Assembly (NCBI GenBank): GCA_024642665.1
Contig: JAHEAR010000014.1
Location: 1-64,000 of the forward strand
Direction: 5' to 3'
Origin: Bacteroidota bacterium
GTDB lineage: Bacteria; Bacteroidota; Bacteroidia; Chitinophagales; Saprospiraceae
DNA length: 64,000 bases
Position 1 is the first letter of the stretch. Each line of letters opens with the position of its first letter. Below the pieces are notes generated by a model, which saw nothing but the letters and a program-made list of their open reading frames with translations, had not been told where the DNA came from and ran no database searches. Both the position numbers and the translations under genes were made by a program. Shown here one piece after another: positions 38,830-48,158 of the stretch.

Positions 38830-41800
38830 ATGAGAAAATCATTATTGGTATTGTCCGGCATTTGCCTTATCCTTTCTATGGGGAATGCTCAAAAACCCGT
38901 CGCCCAAAAAACTATGCAGTTGTTTGAAGGTCGACAAGCAGCATCCTACAGTTTGTTTACAAAAGCCAGGAATGCAGATAAAGACTTCGATGCATATGTC
39001 GATCATGCCTTTAGTTTGAACCTGCAGCCGGAGCAGCTTACATCAATTAGAAATACAAATGCCGGCATGATCATCCTTCAATTGCCCAGTCCGATAGATG
39101 TTCAGCTGGATTTGTATAACGTAAATATCTATAGTAAGGAAGCAAGGATTTCTACATCCAAAGGCGATACATTTCATCCCAATCCAAATCATCAGTTTTA
39201 TCGAGGGATGATCCATGGCGATCCAAATTCACTGGCGATCGTCAGTGTGTTTGAAGATCGAATTCAGATTCTTTTTTCTGATGAAAATGGTAATCATCGC
39301 ATACAACAAACCTCCGGTGATCAGTATGTCTTTTTTGCTGATAAGGATATCCTGATACCAAAACAACTCGAGTGTTATACAGATGAGATTGAACAAGGTC
39401 ACCTCTCGGATGATCATCACAGGTCATCCAATCGATCCATGACCGGAAACTGTGTCGAAATCTATCTCGAAGTGGATTACGAATCATATCTGGATAATGG
39501 ATCCAGTATACCGAACACCGAAATATGGGTAGCAGAACTTTGGAATGAAGTGATCACCCTGTATGAAAATGAAGACATTCCTGTAGCAGTCTCTGATGTG
39601 TTAATTTATACGGAACCAGACCCGTTTGTGAATCTTAATTCTACCAGTGCAGTTCTGAATGCCTTTAGAGCGCACATTGATACCCTTGATTATAATGGAA
39701 GGCTGGCTCATTTTTTAAGCACCAGATCGCTTGGTGGAGGTATTGCCTATGTCAATGTGCTTTGCTCTACTTCGTTTCAGGTAGCCGTCAGCGCAAGTTT
39801 GAGTACAAACATTGTTCCTTTCCCAACGTACTCCTGGAGTGTGGAAGTCGTCACACATGAAATGGGGCACAATATGGGTTCTTCCCATACGCACAAATGC
39901 GTGTGGAATGGAAATAGTACGCAAATAGATGATTGCGGAAATTGGTGGGCTTTCAATAATAACAACACCCCGGAAGGAAGTGCTTGTTTTGATTCGAACA
40001 ATCCAATTCTTCCGGAGGAAGGAACGATTATGAGTTATTGTCATCTGATCAGTGGTATAGGGATAAATTTTAATCTTGGATTTGGCCCACAACCCGGTGA
40101 TCTGATTCGCGACAAGTATAATACTGCGCCGTGTAATACAGGTACTTGTTCACCTCCCCTGTGTACCATGCTGACAGATCCTTTAGATAATGATACAGAC
40201 GTAGATATCAATCAAATTCTCTACTGGGAAAGCGCAGATGGTGCAGCCGGATATCGATTGACAATTGGTACCTCTCCCACGAATGCGAGTATACTGAACA
40301 ATGAAGATGTCGGACTCGTAACCTCCTATGACCTGGTGAATCCATTTCCCTTTGGAACAATTATTTATGTAAAGATCGTGCCTTATAATGTGCAAGGCGA
40401 TGCAGAAGGATGTGCCAATGAATCTTTTACGACGGAAGATAATGTAGCCCCTTCCTGTACACAATTGACAAATCCAATTGATGGAGAAATGGATGTAGAT
40501 GCTAATGTGATTATCACATGGGATCATTCAGCAGGTAATCAAACCGGATATAAGTTATCCATCGGTACTACGCCTAATGGAACTGATATTCTGAATCAGC
40601 TGAATGTTGGCAATAACAATCAATATGATCATCCTGAAGCTTATCCATTAGGAACCACATTGTATGTCACCATTACTCCATATTGGACTGAAGGAGATAT
40701 AGAGGGATGTCCATCAGAAAGTTTTACAACGTTGGCACCGGGGGATGGTGATTTTTGTATCACGGCCAATCCACTGGCTTGTGGTGATGTGATAGAAGGA
40801 AGTACCGCAGATGCCATGGAAGATACGGGTTTGCCTTTTTGTGTGGCGGCCATAGAAGCACCGGGTATGTGGTATACATTTGTCGGGGATGGACAAAACA
40901 CAATCATTGCCACCTGCATGGACAATAGTTATGATACACAACTGAACGCCTATGAGGGGAGCTGTGATGGTCTTATATGCGTCACCGGCAATGATGATTT
41001 TTGCTACCGCAGCAGTTTGATTTCTTTTCCAACATCTGTTGGAACTACCTATAATGTTCTTGTGCAGGGTTGGGGTGGCGAGCAGGGAAACTATGTCATC
41101 AATCGAACGTGTTATGATGGCCCATTTTATTGCGTGTCGTCAGGGAGAGATGCTTTTACAGAATGGATCAGCAGCGTCTCTTTTGCTGATGAAGTGAATG
41201 ACTCCGGGTCTTCTTCCTATAGTGATTATATGGATACACCTATAGAAGTGTCAAGAGGCGCTACCTATCCAATTGAGGTTACTCCGGGATTTGCGCAGGG
41301 TACGCGGAGTGAATATTATCGGGTTTGGATTGACTTCAATCATGATGGCGATTTTTCAGATAGTGGCGAGCAGGTGTTATCCTCCGGACCTACAACGTCA
41401 AGTGTTTCAGGAAACATTTCAATTCCGCTCACGGCACAAAAAGGAGAAACCCGAATGCGCGTTTCAATGAACCACAACAATCTACCTTCATCATGTGGTA
41501 CTTTCAATTATGGGGAAGTGGAAGATTATACCATAGATATAAAATGTAATCTGGTAACGAGTGATTTGGATAATGGTGGAAATGGTACGTTGAGAAAAGT
41601 TTCAACGTGTGTAGCGGATGGAGAAGAAGTTTTATTCGATGCATCATTAAATAACCATACGATTGCTCTTTCTTCCGGTCAAATATTGGTGGATGGAAAT
41701 TGGAAATGGATGGCGACAGAGGGAAGTAATATAGTCATACAAGCGGACGGAATAAATCGAGTGTTGAAAATACCGGAAGGCACTTCCATTGAAATTCAGT

Positions 41801-41967
41801 TTTTGAAATTTATTGGTGGATCAGCAGATAATGGCAGCGCTATTGACAATCTGGGTGCGCTTATATTGCGCGATTGTGATCTCTTTCGTGCAGATGGGTC
41901 AAGCTCAAATGTCCTTCGTAATACAGGTACAGTAGAGATCTTTGGGAATTGTGATATTCGGAATTAA
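38830..41967 (+). CDS. Secreted metzincin metalloprotease with fibronectin-like and GEVED domains
   Basis: A 1045-residue exported protease. A signal peptide ends near residue 20 (NAQ). A propeptide-like region (about 25-195) precedes the reprolysin-like catalytic domain, with HExxHxxGxxH at 343-353 (HEMGHNMGSSH) and a methionine-turn candidate in IMSYCH. Two fibronectin-III-like repeats follow (about 445-535 and 540-635, LTDPLDNDTDV and LTNPIDGEMDV), then a jelly-roll-like segment and a GEVED domain (about 780-910, YGEVEDYTI). The final 120 residues look beta-helical. I see no T9SS sorting motif at the C-terminus, which is unusual beside the other secreted proteins here. Confidence 0.87.
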   Translation: MRKSLLVLSGICLILSMGNAQKPVAQKTMQLFEGRQAASYSLFTKARNADKDFDAYVDHAFSLNLQPEQLTSIRNTNAGMIILQLPSPIDVQLDLYNVNIYSKEARISTSKGDTFHPNPNHQFYRGMIHGDPNSLAIVSVFEDRIQILFSDENGNHRIQQTSGDQYVFFADKDILIPKQLECYTDEIEQGHLSDDHHRSSNRSMTGNCVEIYLEVDYESYLDNGSSIPNTEIWVAELWNEVITLYENEDIPVAVSDVLIYTEPDPFVNLNSTSAVLNAFRAHIDTLDYNGRLAHFLSTRSLGGGIAYVNVLCSTSFQVAVSASLSTNIVPFPTYSWSVEVVTHEMGHNMGSSHTHKCVWNGNSTQIDDCGNWWAFNNNNTPEGSACFDSNNPILPEEGTIMSYCHLISGIGINFNLGFGPQPGDLIRDKYNTAPCNTGTCSPPLCTMLTDPLDNDTDVDINQILYWESADGAAGYRLTIGTSPTNASILNNEDVGLVTSYDLVNPFPFGTIIYVKIVPYNVQGDAEGCANESFTTEDNVAPSCTQLTNPIDGEMDVDANVIITWDHSAGNQTGYKLSIGTTPNGTDILNQLNVGNNNQYDHPEAYPLGTTLYVTITPYWTEGDIEGCPSESFTTLAPGDGDFCITANPLACGDVIEGSTADAMEDTGLPFCVAAIEAPGMWYTFVGDGQNTIIATCMDNSYDTQLNAYEGSCDGLICVTGNDDFCYRSSLISFPTSVGTTYNVLVQGWGGEQGNYVINRTCYDGPFYCVSSGRDAFTEWISSVSFADEVNDSGSSSYSDYMDTPIEVSRGATYPIEVTPGFAQGTRSEYYRVWIDFNHDGDFSDSGEQVLSSGPTTSSVSGNISIPLTAQKGETRMRVSMNHNNLPSSCGTFNYGEVEDYTIDIKCNLVTSDLDNGGNGTLRKVSTCVADGEEVLFDASLNNHTIALSSGQILVDGNWKWMATEGSNIVIQADGINRVLKIPEGTSIEIQFLKFIGGSADNGSAIDNLGALILRDCDLFRADGSSSNVLRNTGTVEIFGNCDIRN

Positions 41968-41970
41968 AGG

Positions 41971-42906
41971 TTATTCCAGGACCTTGACAATAAAAAAACC
42001 ATCGTCTCCCTGTGGCTGATATTTTGGCATAAGCATTAAACCGCCCACAGGGGCCGGAACTGGACCATATTGATTTTCACCCAGCACATCTCCTTTTTTG
42101 ATGGGTTGGAAGTTCGTAAAACCGGGATGCATCGTAAACACTTCATCCGGCTTGATTTTGTAGTGATGGATGAGCTCTGTTACTTTCGGTAGTCCTTTTG
42201 ACATATTGATGAGGATTCCATCATGTCGATGATCTACATCCTTACTATCCACAGACCCGATAGAACGCATGCAGTTGACGATAGCAGCGGCTGTCCGATG
42301 TACGCTCTCAGGATCATTGTGCTGCCCTGCCTCAAAGACTATGCAATACCTTCCTTTATCAGGCTTGTTAAAATAATAAAGTGTGGTTCCTTCGACATCT
42401 TTTTCAAAGCCGAGTATCACCGGGGCATGCAGTCCTTTGGCTAAAAGACTACTCATGGGATCTGTGGCGGCTATTGTAAATATCCCTCCATCCGCGGTTG
42501 TCGTATGTAAATCCAGAATAAGTGTTTCAGAGGGATTGTAATCCAATATTTCTGCTTCAACAGCCTTCACCAATTCAATACTTTCATGATCCTCTGAAGA
42601 CCAATCTTCACTGGCGATGGACTTGATCCGATCCTGCTCCTGTTGCAGAAGCATGCGATTCAAATCTCGCTGAATAAACCGTTGTTTTAATTTTATGGCC
42701 GGAAGATTTCCGCGAATGCCTACAAACCTGCCTTTATAACTGAATTTGGGATTGTGATCACCTTCAATCGATAACAGTCGAAATATTTCATCAATCGCCA
42801 TCAATCCGGCAGGCTCATTTCCGTGTATCCCTGCAAGACATATCAAAAGAGGACCTGCTTCATCCCCTTCATACCGGCCTATGATTCTGTTCTCCATGGT
42901 CGGCAA
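41971..42906 (-). CDS. Succinylglutamate desuccinylase/aspartoacylase-family zinc enzyme
   Basis: A 311-residue M14-like hydrolase. The zinc ligands are visible as GIHGNEPAG (His and Glu) and LDLHTTT (His). The remaining family pattern includes FEAGQHNDPES with the catalytic glutamate and a C-terminal beta domain (MHPGFTNFQPIKKGDVL). It cleaves an amide bond in an N-acyl amino acid or peptide; the exact substrate is not defined. It has no signal peptide. It converges on the metalloprotease gene with a 3-base gap. Confidence 0.87.
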   Translation of the reverse strand: MPTMENRIIGRYEGDEAGPLLICLAGIHGNEPAGLMAIDEIFRLLSIEGDHNPKFSYKGRFVGIRGNLPAIKLKQRFIQRDLNRMLLQQEQDRIKSIASEDWSSEDHESIELVKAVEAEILDYNPSETLILDLHTTTADGGIFTIAATDPMSSLLAKGLHAPVILGFEKDVEGTTLYYFNKPDKGRYCIVFEAGQHNDPESVHRTAAAIVNCMRSIGSVDSKDVDHRHDGILINMSKGLPKVTELIHHYKIKPDEVFTMHPGFTNFQPIKKGDVLGENQYGPVPAPVGGLMLMPKYQPQGDDGFFIVKVLE

Positions 42907-43006
42907 TGATACTAAAGAGATTTGATTTCTGATTGTTATATTGCAGAAAGCTCTGCAATTGTATGGTTTTCAGGAGCTTGGAAGCATGGCTCGTTTTGAT
43001 AAACAC

Positions 43007-43030
43007 AATCCGTCCCGTGAGGGACGGCAT
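43007..43030. repeat. GGGACGG interspersed hairpin
   Basis: CCGTCCC-GTGA-GGGACGG (43010-43027) is a perfect 7-base hairpin in the leader region of the HMA gene, with AAT/ATT flanks. The wording is common in Bacteroidota intergenic DNA (general knowledge, unchecked). Confidence 0.55.
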
Positions 43031-43077
43031 TATTTGTACATTAGACCCATCCTTAAGTATCGATAAAATAGTAAATC

Positions 43078-43434
43078 ATGAAAACAACATTTTATTTTGT
43101 AGCGATGGTGCTTGTTTTTTTAGTTTTTGCAATTCCATCTTCTGAAGCACAGGATATTCCGAATCCTGTCGTCGACACTGTACACATTTATGGAAACTGT
43201 GGTATGTGCAAATCCACGATTGAGAAAAGCGCTTTCGTTAAAGGAGAGGCTATGGCGGATTGGGATAGAAATACAGATATGGCAGTCATTACGTTTGATA
43301 GCACAAAAACCACTATCGAAAAGATCTTAAAACGAATAGCAGACGCAGGATACGATAATGAATTGTACAGAGCTCCGGACAAGGTCTATAATAAACTCCA
43401 TGGGTGTTGCCAGTACGAACGAAAGCCTCAATAA
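43078..43434 (+). CDS. Periplasmic heavy-metal-associated (HMA) domain protein
   Basis: A 118-residue protein with a signal peptide (about 1-23, SEAQ). A ferredoxin-like HMA fold carries the metal-binding loop GNCGMCKSTIE (CxxC), as in copper chaperones and CopZ/MerP proteins. Strand AVITFDSTKTTIEKILKRI completes the domain. A C-terminal cysteine pair is in LHGCCQYE. It probably binds copper or mercury in the periplasm. The neighbouring genes give no further clue. Confidence 0.87.
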   Translation: MKTTFYFVAMVLVFLVFAIPSSEAQDIPNPVVDTVHIYGNCGMCKSTIEKSAFVKGEAMADWDRNTDMAVITFDSTKTTIEKILKRIADAGYDNELYRAPDKVYNKLHGCCQYERKPQ

Positions 43435-43545
43435 AAAGAACATCAACCTTCCTTCATCCAAAATCACTCCGGTCAGGTTCTGTTTGACAATATCAATCCA
43501 ATGACAGGGTCTATCTGGAAACAAAATAATGTACATCATTAATGT

Positions 43546-43575
43546 AAAAAAAAGCCCCGATACCGGGGCTTTTTT
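43546..43575. terminator. Bidirectional terminator between HMA and PKD genes
   Basis: AGCCCCG (43553-43559) pairs with CGGGGCT (43564-43570) around ATAC, with seven A before and six T after. It sits between convergent genes, so it can serve both. Confidence 0.9.
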
Positions 43576-43624
43576 AACTCAAAAACGCAATCTCAATTAG
43601 TAATTCAAAACTTAAAAGTTTTAT

Positions 43625-46285
43625 CTATCTGGAAATGGATATACGCATGGTGTTAATGGATTCTCCTGTGGTCATCGTGAGAATATATAATCCCGGAGGA
43701 ATGAATCCAACGGCGAGTATCTCCTGCTGAGCACCGGTGATTTGACCATTGATTGTTTTAGTAACCATTCTGTGGCCGGTCAGATCATAGATTTCAAATC
43801 GTACTGTACTTTCCTTTTTGATTTCATAGTTGATAAATAGATTTTCGGAGACCGGATTTGTATATGAATGGATGATGAAATCCTCATTGATGGCAGCGGC
43901 AATATTATCTTTATGTTTTGAATCTCCCGGTACCGCATCCTGATGTAAATCTTCCCAACCTAATTGGTAGACAAAAGTCAGGCAGAACTCATCATTACAA
44001 TCTGTTGAATCATCCACCATCGTTAAGCAGATTGTATAAATTCCCGGTTCAGCATAATCATGTATCGGATTTTCTTCCGTAGAAGTTTCACCATCGCCAA
44101 AATGCCATAACCAGGTAGTACTATCCGTGGCGCCTGTAGAGGTATTATTAAAGTGCACAAGGTCATTGTCATCAACTTCAAAATTGAAACCGGCTTCACA
44201 TCCTTCAGGACCGGTGATCGTCACTTCATGACATATTTCACTCACACAACCGGTGTTGTCTTCTATGCGCAGACACACGACATATACCCCCGGCGCATCA
44301 TATTCATGCGTTGGGTTTTGTCCATCCCCGGAATGACCATCACCAAACGTCCAGAGGTATGAAATGATATCGTGGTTACTGGTAGAATGATTGATAAAAT
44401 GGATATTGTACGTACCCTCAATCTGTACCCATTCAAATGCAGCATGGCAACCGGGTTCGATTTCATGGACGGTCACCTCATGGCATATTTCACTCACACA
44501 ACCGGTGTTGTCTTCTATGCGCAGACACACGACATATACCCCCGGCGCATCATATTCATGCGTTGGATTATGTCCGTCCCCTGAGTGGCCATCGCCAAAC
44601 GTCCACAGGTAAGAAATAATATCGTGGTCACTGGTCGAGTGATTGATAAAGTGGATATTGTAGGTTCCCTCAATCTGTACCCACTCAAACTGAGCATGAC
44701 AACCGGCCTCGATCTCATGGACAGTTACTTCATGACACACCTCGCTGACGCAGCCGGTGTTGTCTTCAATGCGCAAACATACCACGTAATTACCGGCATG
44801 CTCATATGCATGTGTCGGGTTTGCATCATCACTTGAATGACCGTCGCCAAACGTCCAATGGTATGAAATGATCTCGTTTTCACTGGTGGATTGATTAATG
44901 AAATGGATGCTAAATGTGCTATCAATCTGCTCCCATTCAAATTGCGCATGACAAGCGGACTCAATCTCATGGACGGTCACTTCATGGCATATTTCACTCA
45001 CACAACCAGTATTGTCTTCTATGCGCAGACAAACGAGATAGACCCCTGGTGCATCATATTCATGTGTTGGGTTTTGGCCATCTCCGGAATGGCCATCGCC
45101 AAACGTCCAGAAATAAGAGATGATGTCGTGATTACTGGTAGAATGATTGATAAAATGTATATTGTAAGTACCTTCAATCTGCACCCATTCGAATTGAGCA
45201 TGACATTCAGACTGAACGGCTTCCACGATGACTTCATGACAAACATCACTTACGCAACCAACGGCGTTTGTAATGATCAGGCAGACCACATAGACCCCTG
45301 GTTCATCATATTCGTGGGTTGGGTTTTGTCCATCCCCTGAGTGGCCATCGCCAAAGTTCCATTGGTAAGAAATGATATCGTGGTCACTTGTAGAGGTATT
45401 GGTAAAATGAATATTCAGCGTGCCAGCAATCTGGTTCCACTCGAACTGAGCATGACACTCGGATGAAATTTCTTCCACAACGACTTCATGGCAGACATCG
45501 CTCACACAACCGACAGCGTTTGTAATGATCAGACAGACCACATATACACCTGGTTCATCGTATTCGTGAGTTGGATTTTGACCATCCCCTGAGTGGCCAT
45601 CGCCAAAGTTCCATTGGTAAGAAATGATATCGTGGTCACTCGTGGAGGTATTGGTAAAATGAATATTCAGTGTGCCTTCAATTTGGTTCCACTCAAATTG
45701 AGCATGACACTCGGATGAAATTTCTTCCACAACGACTTCATGGCAGACATCGCTCACACAACCGACAGCGTTTGTAATGATCAGACAGACCACATATACA
45801 CCTGGTTCATCGTATTCGTGAGTTGGATTTTGACCATCCCCGGAATGCCCATCGCCAAAGTTCCATTGATAAGAAGTGATATCGTGGTCACTCGTCGAGG
45901 TATTGGTAAAATGAATATTCAGTGTGCCTTCAATCTGATTCCATTCAAACTGAGCATTACATTCAGAGGAAACTGCTTCAACCACCACCTCATGGCAAAC
46001 ATCACTCACGCAACCGACGGCGTTTGTAATGATCAGACAAACCAGATATACACCTGGTTCATCATATTCGTGGGTTGGGTTTTGTCCATCCCCGGAATGC
46101 CCATCGCCAAAGTTCCATTGGTAGGAAGTAATGTCCTGGTCACTGGTAGAGGTATTGGTAAAATGGACATTAAGCGTTCCATCGATTTGATTCCATTCAA
46201 AGCCGGCATGGCACGCTGAGTGGGCTGACGGATTAAATGCGATAAGCGCAAGAAAGGGCAAAAGACTACGAAGGAAGTTTTTCAT
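43625..46285 (-). CDS. Nine-repeat PKD-domain surface protein with T9SS sorting domain
   Basis: An 886-residue secreted protein. A signal peptide (1-23, AHSA) is followed by nine tandem PKD domains, each about 84 residues (252 bases) and beginning CHAQFEWxQI. Each contains the PKD core WxFGDGHSGDGQNPTHEYD and two cysteines. Repeats 1-4 form one near-identical subgroup (NTSTSDHDI, TNAVGC), repeats 5-8 a second (INHSTSNHD, EDNTGC); repeat 9 is divergent. A linker and an 80-residue T9SS C-terminal domain (SYTNPVSENLFI) end the protein. Such arrays are spacers or adhesins outside the cell. The repeat DNA may be prone to recombination. Confidence 0.92.
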   Translation of the reverse strand: MKNFLRSLLPFLALIAFNPSAHSACHAGFEWNQIDGTLNVHFTNTSTSDQDITSYQWNFGDGHSGDGQNPTHEYDEPGVYLVCLIITNAVGCVSDVCHEVVVEAVSSECNAQFEWNQIEGTLNIHFTNTSTSDHDITSYQWNFGDGHSGDGQNPTHEYDEPGVYVVCLIITNAVGCVSDVCHEVVVEEISSECHAQFEWNQIEGTLNIHFTNTSTSDHDIISYQWNFGDGHSGDGQNPTHEYDEPGVYVVCLIITNAVGCVSDVCHEVVVEEISSECHAQFEWNQIAGTLNIHFTNTSTSDHDIISYQWNFGDGHSGDGQNPTHEYDEPGVYVVCLIITNAVGCVSDVCHEVIVEAVQSECHAQFEWVQIEGTYNIHFINHSTSNHDIISYFWTFGDGHSGDGQNPTHEYDAPGVYLVCLRIEDNTGCVSEICHEVTVHEIESACHAQFEWEQIDSTFSIHFINQSTSENEIISYHWTFGDGHSSDDANPTHAYEHAGNYVVCLRIEDNTGCVSEVCHEVTVHEIEAGCHAQFEWVQIEGTYNIHFINHSTSDHDIISYLWTFGDGHSGDGHNPTHEYDAPGVYVVCLRIEDNTGCVSEICHEVTVHEIEPGCHAAFEWVQIEGTYNIHFINHSTSNHDIISYLWTFGDGHSGDGQNPTHEYDAPGVYVVCLRIEDNTGCVSEICHEVTITGPEGCEAGFNFEVDDNDLVHFNNTSTGATDSTTWLWHFGDGETSTEENPIHDYAEPGIYTICLTMVDDSTDCNDEFCLTFVYQLGWEDLHQDAVPGDSKHKDNIAAAINEDFIIHSYTNPVSENLFINYEIKKESTVRFEIYDLTGHRMVTKTINGQITGAQQEILAVGFIPPGLYILTMTTGESINTMRISISR
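44210..46213 (-). repeat. 252-base tandem repeats within the PKD gene
   Basis: About eight consecutive 252-base units encode the first eight PKD domains. Identity is very high between some neighbours, for example the units that begin near 45457 and 45709. Confidence 0.9.
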
Positions 46286-46471
46286 TTAGCTTTGGATTTA
46301 GAGATCTCGTTTGGGGAGGCAACGTTATAAATATTAGATACGCGAGTAAGCGGAACGCTGCTTTCAGCACAGAAAGCTATGACATTTTGGAATCCTGTAA
46401 TGAACAACCCTCCCGAATCAGTATATGTTTTTTTTGTGCGTATTTAATTAGCTCATTGCCAATGAGTTTTA

Positions 46472-47257
46472 CTATATTTTTTCTGAATTGTATTTCCGAT
46501 AGCGAATCTTTTCACCCAGTATCCAGAACCCTTTTCTCCTCCTGACATGGTAAAACCCTTTGACGTATTTTTCGAGATGGAGGATGGCTTCATTTGGATC
46601 ATCAGTGAGTTTGACATAATTCAGATCCTCAGGGGAAATAGTACCTTCCTTAATCATCAGATCCAGATAATCCATCAGGGGGGTATAGTATTCCGTACCC
46701 ATTAGGACCACCGGAAAGTGGTGGATCATACCGGTCTGAACCAGGGTTAGTGTTTCAAACATTTCATCCATGGTGCCCCATCCTCCCGGTAGTACAACAA
46801 AGGCATAGGAGTATTTTAGGAGCATAAATTTCCGAACGAAAAAATAGTCCAGCGTAACTACTTCGTGCAAAAAAGGATTTGGATCCTGTTCGAAAGGAAG
46901 GTTGATATTGCACCCTACGCTCATTCCTCCACTTTCATAAGCACCTCTGTTGGCCGCCTCCATAATCCCAGGTCCACCGCCGGTCATGACCGTAAAACCG
47001 GTTTTGGCAATCGCTCTTCCTATTTCTTCGCCTAATTTATAGTACCGGTGTTCCGGTTTGAAACGAGCAGAACCAAATACGGTGACACAAGGCCCGACAA
47101 AATGGAGTTTTCGGAAAGCCTTGATGAACTGCCGAAATACTTTGAAGCCGAAAATGAGTTCACTGCCTCTTGATTTAGGACCCTCCAGATAACTAAATCG
47201 ATTGAGCAGTATTTTCTCTTTTCCTGTTTCCGTTGTTGATGCTATTGTCTCGTTCAT
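46472..47257 (-). CDS. LOG-family protein (TIGR00730, Rossmann fold)
   Basis: A 261-residue protein with both LOG signatures, MTGGGPGIMEAANRGA and PGGWGTMDEMFE. Plant and bacterial members release cytokinin bases or cleave nucleoside monophosphates (phosphoribohydrolase); a nucleotide-monophosphate activity is the best guess. The N-terminal 50 residues are an extension and the C-terminus is basic. It is cytoplasmic and divergent from the GH73 gene, with 221 bases between them. Confidence 0.9.
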   Translation of the reverse strand: MNETIASTTETGKEKILLNRFSYLEGPKSRGSELIFGFKVFRQFIKAFRKLHFVGPCVTVFGSARFKPEHRYYKLGEEIGRAIAKTGFTVMTGGGPGIMEAANRGAYESGGMSVGCNINLPFEQDPNPFLHEVVTLDYFFVRKFMLLKYSYAFVVLPGGWGTMDEMFETLTLVQTGMIHHFPVVLMGTEYYTPLMDYLDLMIKEGTISPEDLNYVKLTDDPNEAILHLEKYVKGFYHVRRRKGFWILGEKIRYRKYNSEKI

Positions 47258-47478
47258 AAGTCTGGCTAAAGTGGAAAGATAAAACCCATTTATCGATTGG
47301 GATATTTACAGGCGTATTTTTTGGGTGCGTATGGGATCATGACAGGCATGTGGTAACCTTCCATGGAGGCAATGGTGAGCCCTACACATTATTTTTTTTG
47401 TTAAAGTGTTTTTTTGACCTGTTTGGCACAGATTTTGGCTTTTGAAAGTAGTTTTTCACATAGAGGCTCCTTTATCAT

Positions 47479-48072
47479 ATGCTTGTATTTAAAAGTGCAC
47501 TGTTATTCATTATGCTCATCCATCTGAATCCGGATGAATCAAAGAAACCATACGTGCAGTCCTATATTGAACAGTATAAGTTCATCGCCATTGACGAAAT
47601 GGATCGTTCAGGTATTCCGGCCAGCATCATTTTAGCACAGGGAATCATTGAGTCGAATGCAGGTGTTTCTAATCTGGCGATCAAGTCAAACAATCATTTT
47701 GGTATTAAGTGCAAGAGCTACTGGACCGGTAGTGCGTATTATCATCCCGATGATGATCGCGATGCAAATGGCAAGCTCATTCCGTCTTGTTTCCGAATGT
47801 ATGATTCAGTACAAGCGTCATATGCTGATCACAGTGATTTTTTAATGAATACACTCCACTATCAGCCCCTATTCGTTTACGATAAGACAGAATATGAACA
47901 ATGGGCAAAAGGACTGCAGTTATGTGGTTATGCCTCTGATCCTGCGTATGCTGATAAACTCATCCGGACGATCAAACTTTACAACCTGCACGAGTTCGAT
48001 TATTATGCCGTGCAGTATATAGAAGTTTCAAAACTAAAGCCATCCGAAGGGTTGGTAGCATCCCCTGAATAA
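47479..48072 (+). CDS. GH73 glucosaminidase-domain peptidoglycan hydrolase
   Basis: A 197-residue protein with a short hydrophobic N-terminus (possible signal). The mannosyl-glycoprotein endo-beta-N-acetylglucosaminidase fold of GH73 is evident from SGIPASIILAQGIIESNAG (the catalytic glutamate) and NNHFGIKC, then FRMYDSVQASYADHSDFL and YASDPAYADKLIRTI. It cleaves peptidoglycan glycan strands, as in cell separation. No LysM or SH3 binding domain is present. The length is the catalytic domain only. Confidence 0.93.
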   Translation: MLVFKSALLFIMLIHLNPDESKKPYVQSYIEQYKFIAIDEMDRSGIPASIILAQGIIESNAGVSNLAIKSNNHFGIKCKSYWTGSAYYHPDDDRDANGKLIPSCFRMYDSVQASYADHSDFLMNTLHYQPLFVYDKTEYEQWAKGLQLCGYASDPAYADKLIRTIKLYNLHEFDYYAVQYIEVSKLKPSEGLVASPE

Positions 48073-48158
48073 ATTTTTTCAAGGGGCTTAAAAGATGTTC
48101 ACTTTCAGTGGCCAAAGCCACCCATTACTCGGAAACCAATTCTCACGTAATTCAGCTA

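Noticed and set aside
44153-45340. Plus-strand reading frames across the PKD gene
   Set aside because: They are repeat-driven antisense frames of the PKD array; the minus-strand frame has a signal peptide, domains and a T9SS tail.
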